From positions 124,001 to 188,000 of the forward strand of contig NZ_LHPC01000034.1 in assembly GCF_001297125.1 (NCBI RefSeq): 64,000 nt of DNA. Reading direction: 5' to 3'. This document shows positions 18,360-27,700 of the stretch, in pieces; within the stretch, counting starts at the first letter, position 1; each line of letters opens with the position of its first letter. This stretch comes from Pseudomonas sp. RIT-PI-q (GTDB taxonomy: Bacteria; Pseudomonadota; Gammaproteobacteria; Pseudomonadales; Pseudomonadaceae). Both the position numbers and the translations under genes were made by a program. The notes below the pieces were generated by a model that searched no databases, was not told the origin of the DNA, and saw nothing but the letters and a program-made list of their open reading frames with translations.

Positions 18360-19757
18360 TTACCATTCTCTTCCCTCTGCGAGTTTCTCCTTGATTTCCG
18401 GCACAAGAAACGCGAGGAAGAGGTTGTAGCTTCGATCTTGACGGTATGCTTCGTCATGATCGTGAAAGGCGTCTCGGATTATCTTCGTTCTTTTTCCCCA
18501 CGTTCCTTTCGTGTCTTGTTCCGTTAGCAAATCGTCGCGATTGAAGGCTTTTAGTGTCCAACCAAATGCGAGCAGAAAGGCCTTGTAGGACTCAAACGCG
18601 GTGTTCGTCACATTGATCAGGCGCTGAAGGCGGTACCCAACAGGCCAGCCATACTTGGCACTCAGGACGATCGATACGGCGCCGTGAAATTTTCCATGGC
18701 GGAATGATTTGGGTAGGGGGATGTGTGGTGCAGCGATGCTCATGCGATTTTGAAGTGAATGCCAAGCGACATCGGCCTCAAGGCAATCACTCGTGCCGAG
18801 CGTCAACCAGAAGTTGTAAAAGTCGAGGCGCAGGTGCTTCAGATCCAACGTGGCCTCGAGCGTGGTGCGATACGCCTGATAGTCAAAAAAAAATACCTGT
18901 TGAGCGTCGGTATCAACAATCAATTGGTCGAGAAATATCTCCTCCATCACCCACTCATTTACGACCGTTCTTCCTCGTAGGTGAGGGATCGCATGCCAGC
19001 AATCCAAGGCCATACGCTTGGCTTCGCGTGAGCGCTCAAGTGTTGCTTCATTGACGATAAATACGTTGAGGTTGTTCAGGAAAAAAATATCTTCCTCGGC
19101 CGTTCGAGTCTCAGTGGGATCAAAATGTTCGAACACCCAGATGATGGCTCCTCCATTGGCTCGATAAAATTCTCGCCGCCCGACTATTTCGGTCAGGAAA
19201 GTGGTGGATAGCTGTACCTCAAACGCGAGTCGTTGGCCCGCTCGTTCAACCTGGACATCCGGCTTGCGCCACTTCGCTCGCTCCGCAGTTGGCATACTTC
19301 GCCATACCTTCTCGACTTGAGGTTCGGAGCATTGAGCGTCGGCTACCAAGCTGTCTCGAATAATGCCTTTGAGGCGTAGGTGCGCGGAGCTTTCCTTTGC
19401 CGCGTTGTACTTCATGCTGTTGATCTGCTCGGCGCTGAAAGAGCCCCGGGTTGAAATGGGACAATCGCGTTTGCCTTCTTCGTCTGGATGATGACGAAAG
19501 TGGAAGCGACGTTGTTGTGTGCGCACCAGCATGACTGCGCCACTGCAAATTTGGCACACGAGCCAAGGTCGCTCGGCATCGCGATTGTATCTAGCAGCCA
19601 TTTCACCTCTGTCCTGAATAACTGCCGCCAACTCGCGGCTCAGGAATATCTCCAGGTCAAGTGTCTCGCCGCTATCTAGGTCGAGGATGTTGCAAAGGAG
19701 CATTTGTTCGGTGGGTTTGGCGACTTCATGCGTATACAAATCGCAGACTCCTTTCAT
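18360..19757 (-). CDS. CoiA-like / DUF6035-like protein with possible nuclease fold
   Basis: 465 residues. The N-terminal part has a zinc-ribbon-like arrangement, Cys68-x2-Cys71, HFRHH (86-90) and Cys99, as in the competence protein CoiA. It is followed by KPDVQVERAGQRLAFEVQLS (166-185) in which Asp167, Glu180 and Gln182 fit a PD-(D/E)XK nuclease core of the E-x-Q type. The C-terminal half (about 240-465) is unknown. The role is not established; the fold suggests DNA processing or defence. A 65-residue piece of a second copy lies at 11956-12155. Confidence 0.7.
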   Translation of the reverse strand: MKGVCDLYTHEVAKPTEQMLLCNILDLDSGETLDLEIFLSRELAAVIQDRGEMAARYNRDAERPWLVCQICSGAVMLVRTQQRRFHFRHHPDEEGKRDCPISTRGSFSAEQINSMKYNAAKESSAHLRLKGIIRDSLVADAQCSEPQVEKVWRSMPTAERAKWRKPDVQVERAGQRLAFEVQLSTTFLTEIVGRREFYRANGGAIIWVFEHFDPTETRTAEEDIFFLNNLNVFIVNEATLERSREAKRMALDCWHAIPHLRGRTVVNEWVMEEIFLDQLIVDTDAQQVFFFDYQAYRTTLEATLDLKHLRLDFYNFWLTLGTSDCLEADVAWHSLQNRMSIAAPHIPLPKSFRHGKFHGAVSIVLSAKYGWPVGYRLQRLINVTNTAFESYKAFLLAFGWTLKAFNRDDLLTEQDTKGTWGKRTKIIRDAFHDHDEAYRQDRSYNLFLAFLVPEIKEKLAEGREW

Positions 19758-19847
19758 GCTCTTCTTTGGAGGTCAGAGCGACATCGCATCTCAAGGTAAA
19801 TTGGTACCCGTGGGGAAACGATCGAGTATTTTTCATGCGTCGACGTA

Positions 19848-20651
19848 TCAGTGAGCGTACTTTTCCTGGAGAGTCGTAAGCCTGATTGCATCACGCTCGG
19901 TAAATGCGCCGGCGTCAAATAGCGGCTTACCATCAGCACCATCAAGTCGCTCGACGGTTACGGTGAAAATTGCATCCTTTGGAGCTTCCACATTGCCCCA
20001 GTCTGAAAACTGGTTGGGTGCGAGGCTCCACGATTGAGTCTCACCGGGCTCCAGGCCACCACTTATTGAATAGTTGAACGATTCGACAAGCCAAGGCACA
20101 GAGCGCCCGGGGGAGGCGATGGTGCCTTTAAGGTACGCTCTCGCCACGGCGCTGCCAGTCCCGTTGTTCACGGTGATTTCTATGATTGGCTGATTGCCAA
20201 GACCGTAGGCTTGAGCCTTTTGGTAGAAGCGAGATTTCGACACCTCAAAATGAGCTAATTGAGTTTTTGCAGCTTCGGATTTTTTCTGTTTTTCGGCTAG
20301 CTCCTGAATATCTGTCAACGCTTGCTGGCGCTCGCGCTCTGCACGCGCTGCGCGAACTCGACTCGCTTCATCAGAAATCTGCTGGGCAGTCTTCCCATTG
20401 AGAGCGGTAAGCATGTCTGAAGACACGTCTTCAGCATTTTTCTTACCCTGTAAAACCTGGGAAATATCGAGGCCCTGCAAGGCGAGCACCATTACGTCGG
20501 AGACAAATTGCTTGCGCTTTTCCTCAGGCAGGCTAGCGGCAATCTTTGCTGCCGAGTCCTTGAAAGCTTGTTGCGAACTGCCATCGAGCTTTGGCTCACC
20601 ACAGCCAGCCAGCATGCCTGCCATCAGTGCAACATACAAAAATCTGCGCAT
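19848..20651 (-). CDS. DUF6694-like lipoprotein
   Basis: 267 residues. A lipoprotein signal ends in MLAGC, anchoring the protein to a membrane. Residues 20-80 (SSQQAFKDSAAKIAASLPEE onward) resemble the short DUF6694 lipoprotein domain. A coiled coil rich in Arg, Glu and Gln (about 95-135) follows, then a beta-sandwich-like domain (IIEITVNNGTGSAVARAYLK) to the end. Function unknown. GAGAGGG before the ATG supports the start. It is on the same strand as, and upstream of, the CoiA-like gene, with a 90-base gap. Confidence 0.75.
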   Translation of the reverse strand: MRRFLYVALMAGMLAGCGEPKLDGSSQQAFKDSAAKIAASLPEEKRKQFVSDVMVLALQGLDISQVLQGKKNAEDVSSDMLTALNGKTAQQISDEASRVRAARAERERQQALTDIQELAEKQKKSEAAKTQLAHFEVSKSRFYQKAQAYGLGNQPIIEITVNNGTGSAVARAYLKGTIASPGRSVPWLVESFNYSISGGLEPGETQSWSLAPNQFSDWGNVEAPKDAIFTVTVERLDGADGKPLFDAGAFTERDAIRLTTLQEKYAH

Positions 20652-20814
20652 CTGCGTTCCCTCTCAGAAAATTAGGTGCAGCATATCAAAGTGATGTCGA
20701 AATGCGATCAGCTCAGCGCACTCGGCAAACACCAAACACCAATCAGCCTTTCGACAGAGCTTTACCTGATGACTATCATTTTAGTCAGCCAAGGCCAAGC
20801 GGGCTTTGCTGCGC

Positions 20815-22527
20815 ATGGAGATTCAAGTGCCAAATCCGGAGAAGGTCAGAACGTTGTCGGTACGGTTGCTGCGCGAGGATTGCGCGGCGGGCACCTCAAT
20901 AAAACCGGAATACGCTCCAGAGGGGCGACGCAACACGCTCAGGCAGGGCGAGTGGCCTGGCGTTGAGGGCGCGGAGCTCTACATTGGACAGATCTACTCA
21001 AGCACGCCTTCGTGGGTCTCGTTTGTCGAAGAGCAGGCCGGTGCACAGTCCGATCGTCTTCTAGCCAGCGGGGCGGGAGCGGTGGTGTTTTTGCCTGTCG
21101 GCGCCAGAACCATGGCGATTTGCTTCGGGCACATCCATCTGGCGTTGCAGGACGATGCGTTTGAGCGTCAGTTCGGGTTGAAGGTTACGCTCAACTCGGT
21201 GCCGCGCGATGGGCTGCGCACGCTTGATCTTGCGACCCCCGATGCCGTTACTTTCCAGAAGCGCGTGCAAGCCAGCAAAGACAGTGACCTGCAAGAATTT
21301 GGGGTCGACATGCTTCGTGATCTGGCTCGTGTGGCAGGTGGCACTCCAACGGACACTCAGTTCGCCAGATTTTTAGCCGGTCGTGACAGCCTTTCTATCA
21401 CCTGCAAGGTGGGTTCGGATGATTTGCTGGAGAAATGCGAGCAGATTCTTGCGGTGTACGAGTCGAATGACTACAAGCAGCGATTCGCCTGGATCGACAA
21501 TATGCAGGTTGTTCGGGATAAGGCGACGCTCGAGCAGCTGGATCTTAAACTGTTCAATGCACTGGGGGCGCTTCGTCATGGCAGGGAGAGTGCCTTGCAT
21601 ATGGCACCGCCAGAAGTAGTTAACTATGAAGAAGGCAATTTGCTCCACTACAACGGGTTCGGCAGTGGGGGTACAGATTTTCATAGTCTCTCAATCGAAG
21701 ATTATGTGTCGGAGCTCAATCGTTGCGGCTTCGATGGCACGATTGATGAGATACACGAAAAACACTATGTTAGGACGAAGGTCGCTTCCTCGGACACGTT
21801 CAAGGAGCATTGGAAGGTGTACCAATGCTTTACGTTTGAAACGACCTTAGGGGCCGGCGATAGCCGCAATAGCTATGTTCTTTTCTCTGGAGGCTGGTAC
21901 TGCATCCAGCGGGACTTCAAGCGGCAGGTCGAAGAACGCTTCGCGCAGATTCCGAAGGTCAATATCATTGGCCCGACGGAGTGCCAGAATGAACGGGAGC
22001 TCATCGCTAAGCTCATCGAGACTCGCCCGGATCTGCTTTGCCTAGATCAGGTGAAAATCAATCCACGCGGGGTTCGGTATGCGAACATCGAACCCTGTGA
22101 TTTTTTCTCTGATGCCAAGCAATTCATCCACCTCAAAGATGGGCATTCATCTGGGCCGATCAGCCACCTTTGGGCGCAAGGGGTTGTGAGCGCAGAGGCG
22201 CTGGTGAGTGACCCGGACTTCCGAAAAAAGCTGCGTGATGTCGTTAAAGAGCGACGTCGTAGTGTTCTTGCTCTGTTGCCGGTCGTTGATGCTCGTGTCA
22301 GACGGTCGGAGTACACGGTTGTCTTCGGGATCATGAGAAAGCCTTACAGAAATGGCGACCTCGATTTGCCATTTTTCAGCAAGGTGAGCCTGCAGGCTGC
22401 AGTCGATCGGATTGATCAACTCGACATTCCTGTAGCTCTGGAGATTATCGCTAAGCCAGCGAGTGATCGGGCCGGGGAGGAAGACATGGGGGGAGCCGAG
22501 GCGGTCGATCTCTGCGATGACGAATGA
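20815..22527 (+). CDS. TIGR04141/DUF6119 family sporadically distributed protein
   Basis: 570 residues from the ATG at 20815; a TTG at 20806 is an alternative and neither has a strong ribosome site. The pattern is that of TIGR04141 proteins: VVFLPVGARTMAICFGHIHLAL early on, the block FGLKVTLNSV, SDLQEFGVDMLRDL, then DDLLEKCEQILAVYESNDYK. These proteins occur patchily in bacterial islands, often near defence genes, and have no settled biochemical role to my knowledge. It is a single gene with a hairpin after it and is divergent from the lipoprotein gene. Confidence 0.8.
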   Translation: MEIQVPNPEKVRTLSVRLLREDCAAGTSIKPEYAPEGRRNTLRQGEWPGVEGAELYIGQIYSSTPSWVSFVEEQAGAQSDRLLASGAGAVVFLPVGARTMAICFGHIHLALQDDAFERQFGLKVTLNSVPRDGLRTLDLATPDAVTFQKRVQASKDSDLQEFGVDMLRDLARVAGGTPTDTQFARFLAGRDSLSITCKVGSDDLLEKCEQILAVYESNDYKQRFAWIDNMQVVRDKATLEQLDLKLFNALGALRHGRESALHMAPPEVVNYEEGNLLHYNGFGSGGTDFHSLSIEDYVSELNRCGFDGTIDEIHEKHYVRTKVASSDTFKEHWKVYQCFTFETTLGAGDSRNSYVLFSGGWYCIQRDFKRQVEERFAQIPKVNIIGPTECQNERELIAKLIETRPDLLCLDQVKINPRGVRYANIEPCDFFSDAKQFIHLKDGHSSGPISHLWAQGVVSAEALVSDPDFRKKLRDVVKERRRSVLALLPVVDARVRRSEYTVVFGIMRKPYRNGDLDLPFFSKVSLQAAVDRIDQLDIPVALEIIAKPASDRAGEEDMGGAEAVDLCDDE

Positions 22528-22595
22528 GCGCGTTTGAACGACCGAGTACATAGCAAGATGGTCGATGCCAAGGGTGTCGCAGTGCGAATGTATGA

Positions 22596-22626
22596 AACGG
22601 CACCTAGCCGGAAGCGGGGTGCCGTT
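22596..22626. terminator. Hairpin between convergent genes
   Basis: AACGGCACC, a 13-base loop, GGTGCCGTT: a perfect 9-base-pair stem between the TIGR04141 gene (ends 22527) and the exporter gene (ends 22707 on the other strand). It is followed by GTTAGGTT rather than a true T-run; probably a shared terminator. Confidence 0.6.
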
Positions 22627-22706
22627 GTTAGGTTAACTAAACGCCATCCAGACGTCGCCCGCAGGCATCATCCTCGATGAAAATGCTGAGACCGGAATGA
22701 AGTCAT

Positions 22707-24245
22707 TTAAGCTAGCTCAGGTTTAAATCCGGGAATGGGATTTCGCATCAGTGTTCCAACGCCGAATGCCCCCAGAAGAGCAAGTAAACCTGCGACCCAC
22801 AACAGCCGACTGAACCCTCCAACGAATGCATCCCTGGCAAGCGGTTCAACCACAGAGCGCGCCTGCTCAGGTACCTGACTCAGGGCCGCAGTCATGTCAC
22901 CAGCGACGACTCTCGATGCGATGTTTTCGGATTGCTCGACCAAGTCAAAAGGTGATGCTGCGAGGGAGACCTGAAGCAGTTGGTTTGTTTGGGTGCCGAG
23001 GAGGGCGCCATACACTCCGATGGCCAGCATTATTGCAGTGAAACGCATGGTGGTACTCATCCCCGATGCCATGCCCGTGCGCTCACGAGGTACGCAGGCC
23101 ATGATGTTTTTCTGCGAGTCACCATTGAGCAGCCCTGCGCCAGCGCCGGTTACTGCAGTTGCTAGCGCGAAGGGGAGATAGGTGCCGCTATGTAAGGCCC
23201 AGGCGCTGAACAAGTTGCCAGCACCAACGAGAGTCAGCCCCATGGCCATCATATTGGCCGGGGTGAAGCGCCCCGCCAACCTTGCGCCGATTCGCGGGAG
23301 TATCAGCATGGTGATTGCAAAGGGCAACATACCCAATCCCGCAAAAATGGCACTGAAGCCCAAGCCATTCTGTAAGTAAAACGGCAGCCACGTCATCATC
23401 ACCTGGGCGCATCCGGCGTAAGCAAACATTCCCAGCAACGCCCCAATAAAGCGAGGGTGCCTGAACAATTGCAGGTCTATCATCGGCCGCTGTTGCACGC
23501 GTTCGATTACCACGAACAATCCCAATAGCAGTGCTCCACCACCCAAACGTGCATAGGTGATTGGGTTACTCCAGCCGATACGGTTGGCTTCGATCAATCC
23601 CCAAATCAAGAACAGCAAACTGGCGCTAAAAGCCAAGCTACCCCAAGGATCGAGACGTGCCGATTTTGCATCGCGCGACTCTGGTATGGCGACCCAGACC
23701 CAATACATCAAAAATACACCGACTGGCAGATTGAGATAGAAGATCCAGCGCCAGCCGATGTACTGGGTGATGATGCCACCTAGGGTTGGAGCGGCGGTCA
23801 TCGCCAACCCCAAGCAACTGCCCCAGAATGCCCAGGCTTTCGTACGCTCCGCTTCGTCGTGAAATGTATGACCGATTGAGGCGAGGGCGGAGGTGAGCAG
23901 GAACGCGGCACCGACGCCTTTGATTGCACGCGCGATGTCCAACATCAAAATGGTCGGTGCAATACCGCATCCGACTGAGGCGAGAATAAAAATACCCAAG
24001 CCCCACATCAACATCTTCTGACGACCAAAGCGGTCGGCCAGACTGCCGGCTGGCAGCAGCAATGCTGCAAACCCCAGCATGTAAGCGCTCACCACCCATT
24101 CAATGTCGGTAAAACTCGCCCCGAGGTCTCGCGCAATGCTGGGCAAGGAAACGGCGACAATGTTGGTGTCAAGCACGATCAGTGAACAGACGGCCGAAGC
24201 CGTTAGCAAGGTCATGCGTGGACTCGCGCTGGGTTTGACTGGCAT
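22707..24245 (-). CDS. MFS transporter, DHA2 (EmrB/QacA) type
   Basis: 512 residues with about 14 membrane segments, the DHA2 layout of proton-driven drug exporters. Motif A GSLADRFGRQKMLMWG lies between segments 2 and 3, and the motif D1-like LDTNIVAVSLP lies in segment 1 (Asp at about 26). QacA/EmrB relatives export hydrophobic and cationic compounds. No membrane-fusion partner (EmrA) is adjacent, so it likely acts alone in the inner membrane. It is divergent from the LysR gene at 24349, which probably controls it. Confidence 0.9.
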   Translation of the reverse strand: MPVKPSASPRMTLLTASAVCSLIVLDTNIVAVSLPSIARDLGASFTDIEWVVSAYMLGFAALLLPAGSLADRFGRQKMLMWGLGIFILASVGCGIAPTILMLDIARAIKGVGAAFLLTSALASIGHTFHDEAERTKAWAFWGSCLGLAMTAAPTLGGIITQYIGWRWIFYLNLPVGVFLMYWVWVAIPESRDAKSARLDPWGSLAFSASLLFLIWGLIEANRIGWSNPITYARLGGGALLLGLFVVIERVQQRPMIDLQLFRHPRFIGALLGMFAYAGCAQVMMTWLPFYLQNGLGFSAIFAGLGMLPFAITMLILPRIGARLAGRFTPANMMAMGLTLVGAGNLFSAWALHSGTYLPFALATAVTGAGAGLLNGDSQKNIMACVPRERTGMASGMSTTMRFTAIMLAIGVYGALLGTQTNQLLQVSLAASPFDLVEQSENIASRVVAGDMTAALSQVPEQARSVVEPLARDAFVGGFSRLLWVAGLLALLGAFGVGTLMRNPIPGFKPELA

Positions 24246-24348
24246 GGTGACAGTTCTCTACTGTGACGAAAGTTTTAGCTTATCCCTGAATCGCAGCCGC
24301 TTCGTTAGGTGCGCCTCATCACTTCATTACCTTTGAGCTAATCCCCAC

Positions 24349-25215
24349 ATGGAAATCCGCCATTTCCGGTACTTTCTCGCTGTCGCCCGCCATCGCAACT
24401 TCACCAGGGCAGCGGAGCAGTTGGGCATAGCGCCTCCGACTCTGACGCGGCAGATTCAAGATATGGAAGCGGAGTTAGGTGCGCGCCTGTTTCTACGACA
24501 AGCCCGAGATGTGAGCCTGACCGAGGTTGGCTCGGCACTGCTAATCGAGGCCGAGTCCACCGTGCGCCAATTCGAGTCCGCTCAACGCAGTGCTCGACGC
24601 GCCAGCCGAGGCGATATTGGTCACATAGAGCTCGGTTATGTTGCCTCGGCGGTTTATTCAGGGTTGCTGCAAAAGCAGGTGCAGGAGTTTATTAGTGATC
24701 ACCCTGATGTCAGTCTTAACGTGCGAGAAAACCCGATGGCAAGTCTGCCGATGATGATCATCGAGGGGCGTTTTGATCTGGGTTACATACGCTGCCCAAT
24801 GACTTTGCCTGAAGGCATCGAAGCGCTTCGCTTGAGTACCGACAGTTTCGTTTTGGCGCTTCCGGACGACTCATGGCTTAACCGTCTACCGGATATAGCC
24901 TGCATGCATTTGCAGAACGAAAATTTCATACTGCCTGAACAAGTAGTCGGTACCTTACAGGTGGCTAGCCAAGGTGGTTTTGTGCCAAAACTTGGAGGGC
25001 GACCGGGTGGCTTGGTGGCGGTGCTGGCCTTGGTTTCTCTCGGGCAGGGCGTGGCGGTCGTGCCCGAATCGATTGTCGGCAGCGTGAGTTTGCCGAACGT
25101 CGCGTATCGACGACTTAAGGATTGCGACGCATCGTCGTGGCTAGCGTTGATTCATCGGCGATTCGAAAAGTCCCCGGCCGTAGTTCGCTACATCGAACAC
25201 TTGAAAAATGGCTGA
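24349..25215 (+). CDS. LysR family transcriptional regulator
   Basis: 288 residues: canonical LysR HTH (MEIRHFRYFLAVARHRNFTRAAEQLGIAPPTLTRQI) then a substrate domain from about residue 90. Transcribed away from the DHA2 exporter with a 103-base shared intergenic region, the classic arrangement of a LysR regulator with its target. I could not pick out a convincing T-N11-A operator in that region. Confidence 0.9.
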   Translation: MEIRHFRYFLAVARHRNFTRAAEQLGIAPPTLTRQIQDMEAELGARLFLRQARDVSLTEVGSALLIEAESTVRQFESAQRSARRASRGDIGHIELGYVASAVYSGLLQKQVQEFISDHPDVSLNVRENPMASLPMMIIEGRFDLGYIRCPMTLPEGIEALRLSTDSFVLALPDDSWLNRLPDIACMHLQNENFILPEQVVGTLQVASQGGFVPKLGGRPGGLVAVLALVSLGQGVAVVPESIVGSVSLPNVAYRRLKDCDASSWLALIHRRFEKSPAVVRYIEHLKNG

Positions 25216-25494
25216 TCCTTCTGTCGCCGATCGCGTCAAAAGTGTGCGGAAAGAAATGCTCCACAAAGAGCATCCAGCATCCATCATTTACGCGATGATG
25301 TGATACCCAAGCAGATCGCACGAACGGGGTTCCCGTACATTCTCCGCAAAGGTGACTTCACGGTACGCCCTCCGAAAAACGATCACCTGAAATTGCATGA
25401 TCATTGAGTTCCGGATTGGTCAGCCGTTGGAATTGGCAGCTTGATAGCTGCGTAAATTAGGGCATGCTGCCTCATCATAAAAGGGACTTTGGTC
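25216..25494. other. Intergenic stretch with a possible gene remnant
   Basis: No gene called. Around 25295-25408 the plus strand reads IPKQIARTGFPYILRKGDFT and then VRPPKNDHLKLHDH before a stop, which looks protein-like but has no start codon with a ribosome site. It may be the tail of a deleted gene. Confidence 0.3.
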
Positions 25495-26541
25495 ATGAGC
25501 GAATGGGAAGAGTTTTGCGAATCTAGGGGTTTTTCCATTGGCGAGGAAGACTACGACAAAGCCATCGACAGTCTGGAGGGGAGGTCGAGCCAGCGCACTC
25601 TGCGTGAGCCAGCTCCTTGTGACCTGAGCCAGGAAGAAGTATCTGTTTTGCTGGCACGCGACTCTCATGGAGTACCCACGAAAGCTGATGTGGAACTCAT
25701 GGTATGGACGGGTCAGTCAGCAGACTATCTCAGTGGTACCTTGGATGGAGTTCTGCCAGGTGCAGATGACAGCCTCGTCGTTCGTTTCCGTGATGACAGT
25801 AGTGAGTCCTTTGCGTCTCTGGACATGGTGATTGAGGATCTGCGTGTTACCTCGCTACCACTCCAGTCTGAGTGCCAGCTTTTGATATGGGATGCGAAAG
25901 CCCATTGTGTAGCTAGTTGGCAAGGACTGGTCAGAGAGTCTTTCATAGCACAGCGCACAGATAGTTTTCCCTCAACACAGGCGGCCCAGAATCTACTCCA
26001 TTTACTGGATCGCGCGAAGGGCGCCGATCACGCTCTCAAGCCACTACTGATCGCGGCATCTGAGGTCGAACGGGCGAAGGCGGGCCTAATTGTTGAGTTC
26101 CTGGAGGGTAGTTCCCTGTCTCTTGAAACCCTCCATGAAAGCTTTCTCGTATACGTAACGAGTAAGGGAGTACCCGTAAGTGTGTCGCTTGGAGCGATTG
26201 AGCATTTCGTGCAAGAGCTACACACCCGCAACGGAAGCTATAAATTCATAAATGGCGCGGTTCGCACGGTTAATGGGCCCGCACGCCTTACAGCCGGGGC
26301 CATCCATCTGGCTAAATCTTCAAACAGATATGCAACCTATTACCTTCGAGCTGAGCATGGAACGATCTATCAGCCCGTGTTCCGGAAGATTCCCGACTCC
26401 GACATCAATGAGCACGACCCAAGCAGTGTCTTCGTCACCGATGGTTCTCATCCGCTTGAGCTAAATGGCACCCATAGTCCAGATCGGTTCGTCACGAACC
26501 TGCTGTATTTCGAGCGCTACGAAAATAAGCTCGAGTTGTGA
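25495..26541 (+). CDS. Hypothetical protein
   Basis: 348 residues, family not recognised. The start at the ATG of 25495 follows AAGGGAC 10 bases upstream. The protein is soluble and acidic at the N-terminus (MSEWEEFCESRGFSIGEEDY), with an even mix of helix and strand. A Tyr-rich segment RYATYYLRAEHGTIYQPVF lies near residue 285. No catalytic motif is visible. It is alone on its transcript as judged by a hairpin after the stop, and lies 180 bases before the LEA/TerB gene on the same strand. Confidence 0.7.
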   Translation: MSEWEEFCESRGFSIGEEDYDKAIDSLEGRSSQRTLREPAPCDLSQEEVSVLLARDSHGVPTKADVELMVWTGQSADYLSGTLDGVLPGADDSLVVRFRDDSSESFASLDMVIEDLRVTSLPLQSECQLLIWDAKAHCVASWQGLVRESFIAQRTDSFPSTQAAQNLLHLLDRAKGADHALKPLLIAASEVERAKAGLIVEFLEGSSLSLETLHESFLVYVTSKGVPVSVSLGAIEHFVQELHTRNGSYKFINGAVRTVNGPARLTAGAIHLAKSSNRYATYYLRAEHGTIYQPVFRKIPDSDINEHDPSSVFVTDGSHPLELNGTHSPDRFVTNLLYFERYENKLEL

Positions 26542-26546
26542 TTAAT

Positions 26547-26581
26547 AGGCAACGTAGCCATTCGAAAACGCCGTTGCCTTT
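26547..26581 (+). terminator. Hairpin terminator after the 25495 gene
   Basis: AGGCAACG, a 19-base loop, CGTTGCCT, then TT: an 8-base-pair stem 6 bases after the stop. The T-run is short. Confidence 0.5.
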
Positions 26582-26721
26582 GAAAGTCACGCACATCTCA
26601 GTCCTCGGGAGTAACTCGCGATCGTAGAAGTATCATCGCGACAGTAGAATCATATTGACATCATGCGACTAAGCTTCCCAAAATCGGGCCTTTATTTGGC
26701 CCGCAGGGATTCGCCCCCCAA

Positions 26722-27690
26722 ATGTTCAAACGTCTCCTCGACTCGGTTGCCCAGGCTGCCGATCACGTGAAGGAAAGCGTGTCCGACGCCTTCGATTCCA
26801 CTAAAGAAGCTGTATCAAATGCGACCGACAGGGTTGTCGATGTAGTTTCCGAGGCTTACGACGCCACCGTTACTTCGGTGTCCGAGACTTCCGAAAAAGC
26901 TGCAACAGTTGCCTCGGATGCATACGACGCTACAAAAGAAGCTGTTTCGAATGCGACCGACAGAGTTGTCGACGTTGTCTCTGATGCTTACGACGCCACG
27001 GTCACCACTGTGTCCGAGACTTCGGAAAAAGCTTTGACCGTTGTCTCTGACGCTTATGACGCCACCCACAGTTCCGTTTCCAGCGCAGCAGATGTCGTGG
27101 CGGACGCGATCGCTGACACCTATGGTTCGGCGCGAGATGCGTTGAGCAGCAGTTACGACGCGTCCAAGGATTATGTCGATAACTTTGGACAATCCATGAC
27201 TGAATTCTGGGCATCCCGCAAAAATCGCGAAGATGCAAAGGTCAAGGAGGCTGAGTCTCGGGGTGAGGCCAAGGCGAAGGCGCTGTATTTGGAGCGCGAA
27301 AACAGATTTGAGTCGGCACTTGAAAAAGCTACCTCCCGAATCACGGACAACGACAGCTACTTCCGGATGCTCATTGCTATGCAAGCTGTGGCACAAGCGT
27401 GTGCAGCCTGCGATGGCCAGGTTAGCCGGGATGAGCAAGAACAGATCGACGAGCTATTGCTAGGCATGGGGGCCAAATGGCTTCCTCCTCAAGTTCGTAG
27501 CGCTCTGGATGCTCAGATCGCCCAGCCACCCTCGCTGAAAGAAGCGTTCGTAATTGCTCAGGCGATCGGCGCCGATGCTCAAGACCTCTTTCAGGAAATC
27601 ATTCGTTTTGTGATTCACCTGGATGATGAAATTACCGATGCGGAGACGCAGTTTTTGTCCCATTGGGTTCAACTTCGCGCCAGCGCCTAA
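26722..27690 (+). CDS. LEA-like repeat protein with C-terminal TerB-like domain
   Basis: 322 residues. Residues 10-160 are built of 11-residue amphipathic repeats rich in Ala, Val, Ser, Thr and Asp (SDAYDATKEAVSNATDRVVD and variants), like LEA or apolipoprotein repeats that form helices on membranes or protect proteins under stress. Two 44-residue units are nearly identical. A charged linker follows. From about residue 205 a helical domain (MLIAMQAVAQACAACDGQVS, RDEQEQIDELLLGMG) resembles TerB/DjlA-like domains with an Asp-bearing D-G-x-x-S/x-x-E motif. The downstream membrane-protein gene follows by 10 bases, so the two form an operon. Confidence 0.7.
   Translation: MFKRLLDSVAQAADHVKESVSDAFDSTKEAVSNATDRVVDVVSEAYDATVTSVSETSEKAATVASDAYDATKEAVSNATDRVVDVVSDAYDATVTTVSETSEKALTVVSDAYDATHSSVSSAADVVADAIADTYGSARDALSSSYDASKDYVDNFGQSMTEFWASRKNREDAKVKEAESRGEAKAKALYLERENRFESALEKATSRITDNDSYFRMLIAMQAVAQACAACDGQVSRDEQEQIDELLLGMGAKWLPPQVRSALDAQIAQPPSLKEAFVIAQAIGADAQDLFQEIIRFVIHLDDEITDAETQFLSHWVQLRASA
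26803..27066 (+). repeat. Two tandem 132-base units inside the LEA/TerB gene
   Basis: Unit 1 is 26803-26934 and unit 2 is 26935-27066, each starting AAAGAAGCTGT and each coding for 44 residues (four 11-mers). They differ at scattered, mostly third, codon positions. The exact period of 132 bases keeps the frame, so unit number could change without breaking the gene. Confidence 0.85.
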
Positions 27691-27700
27691 GGAGAGTGAC

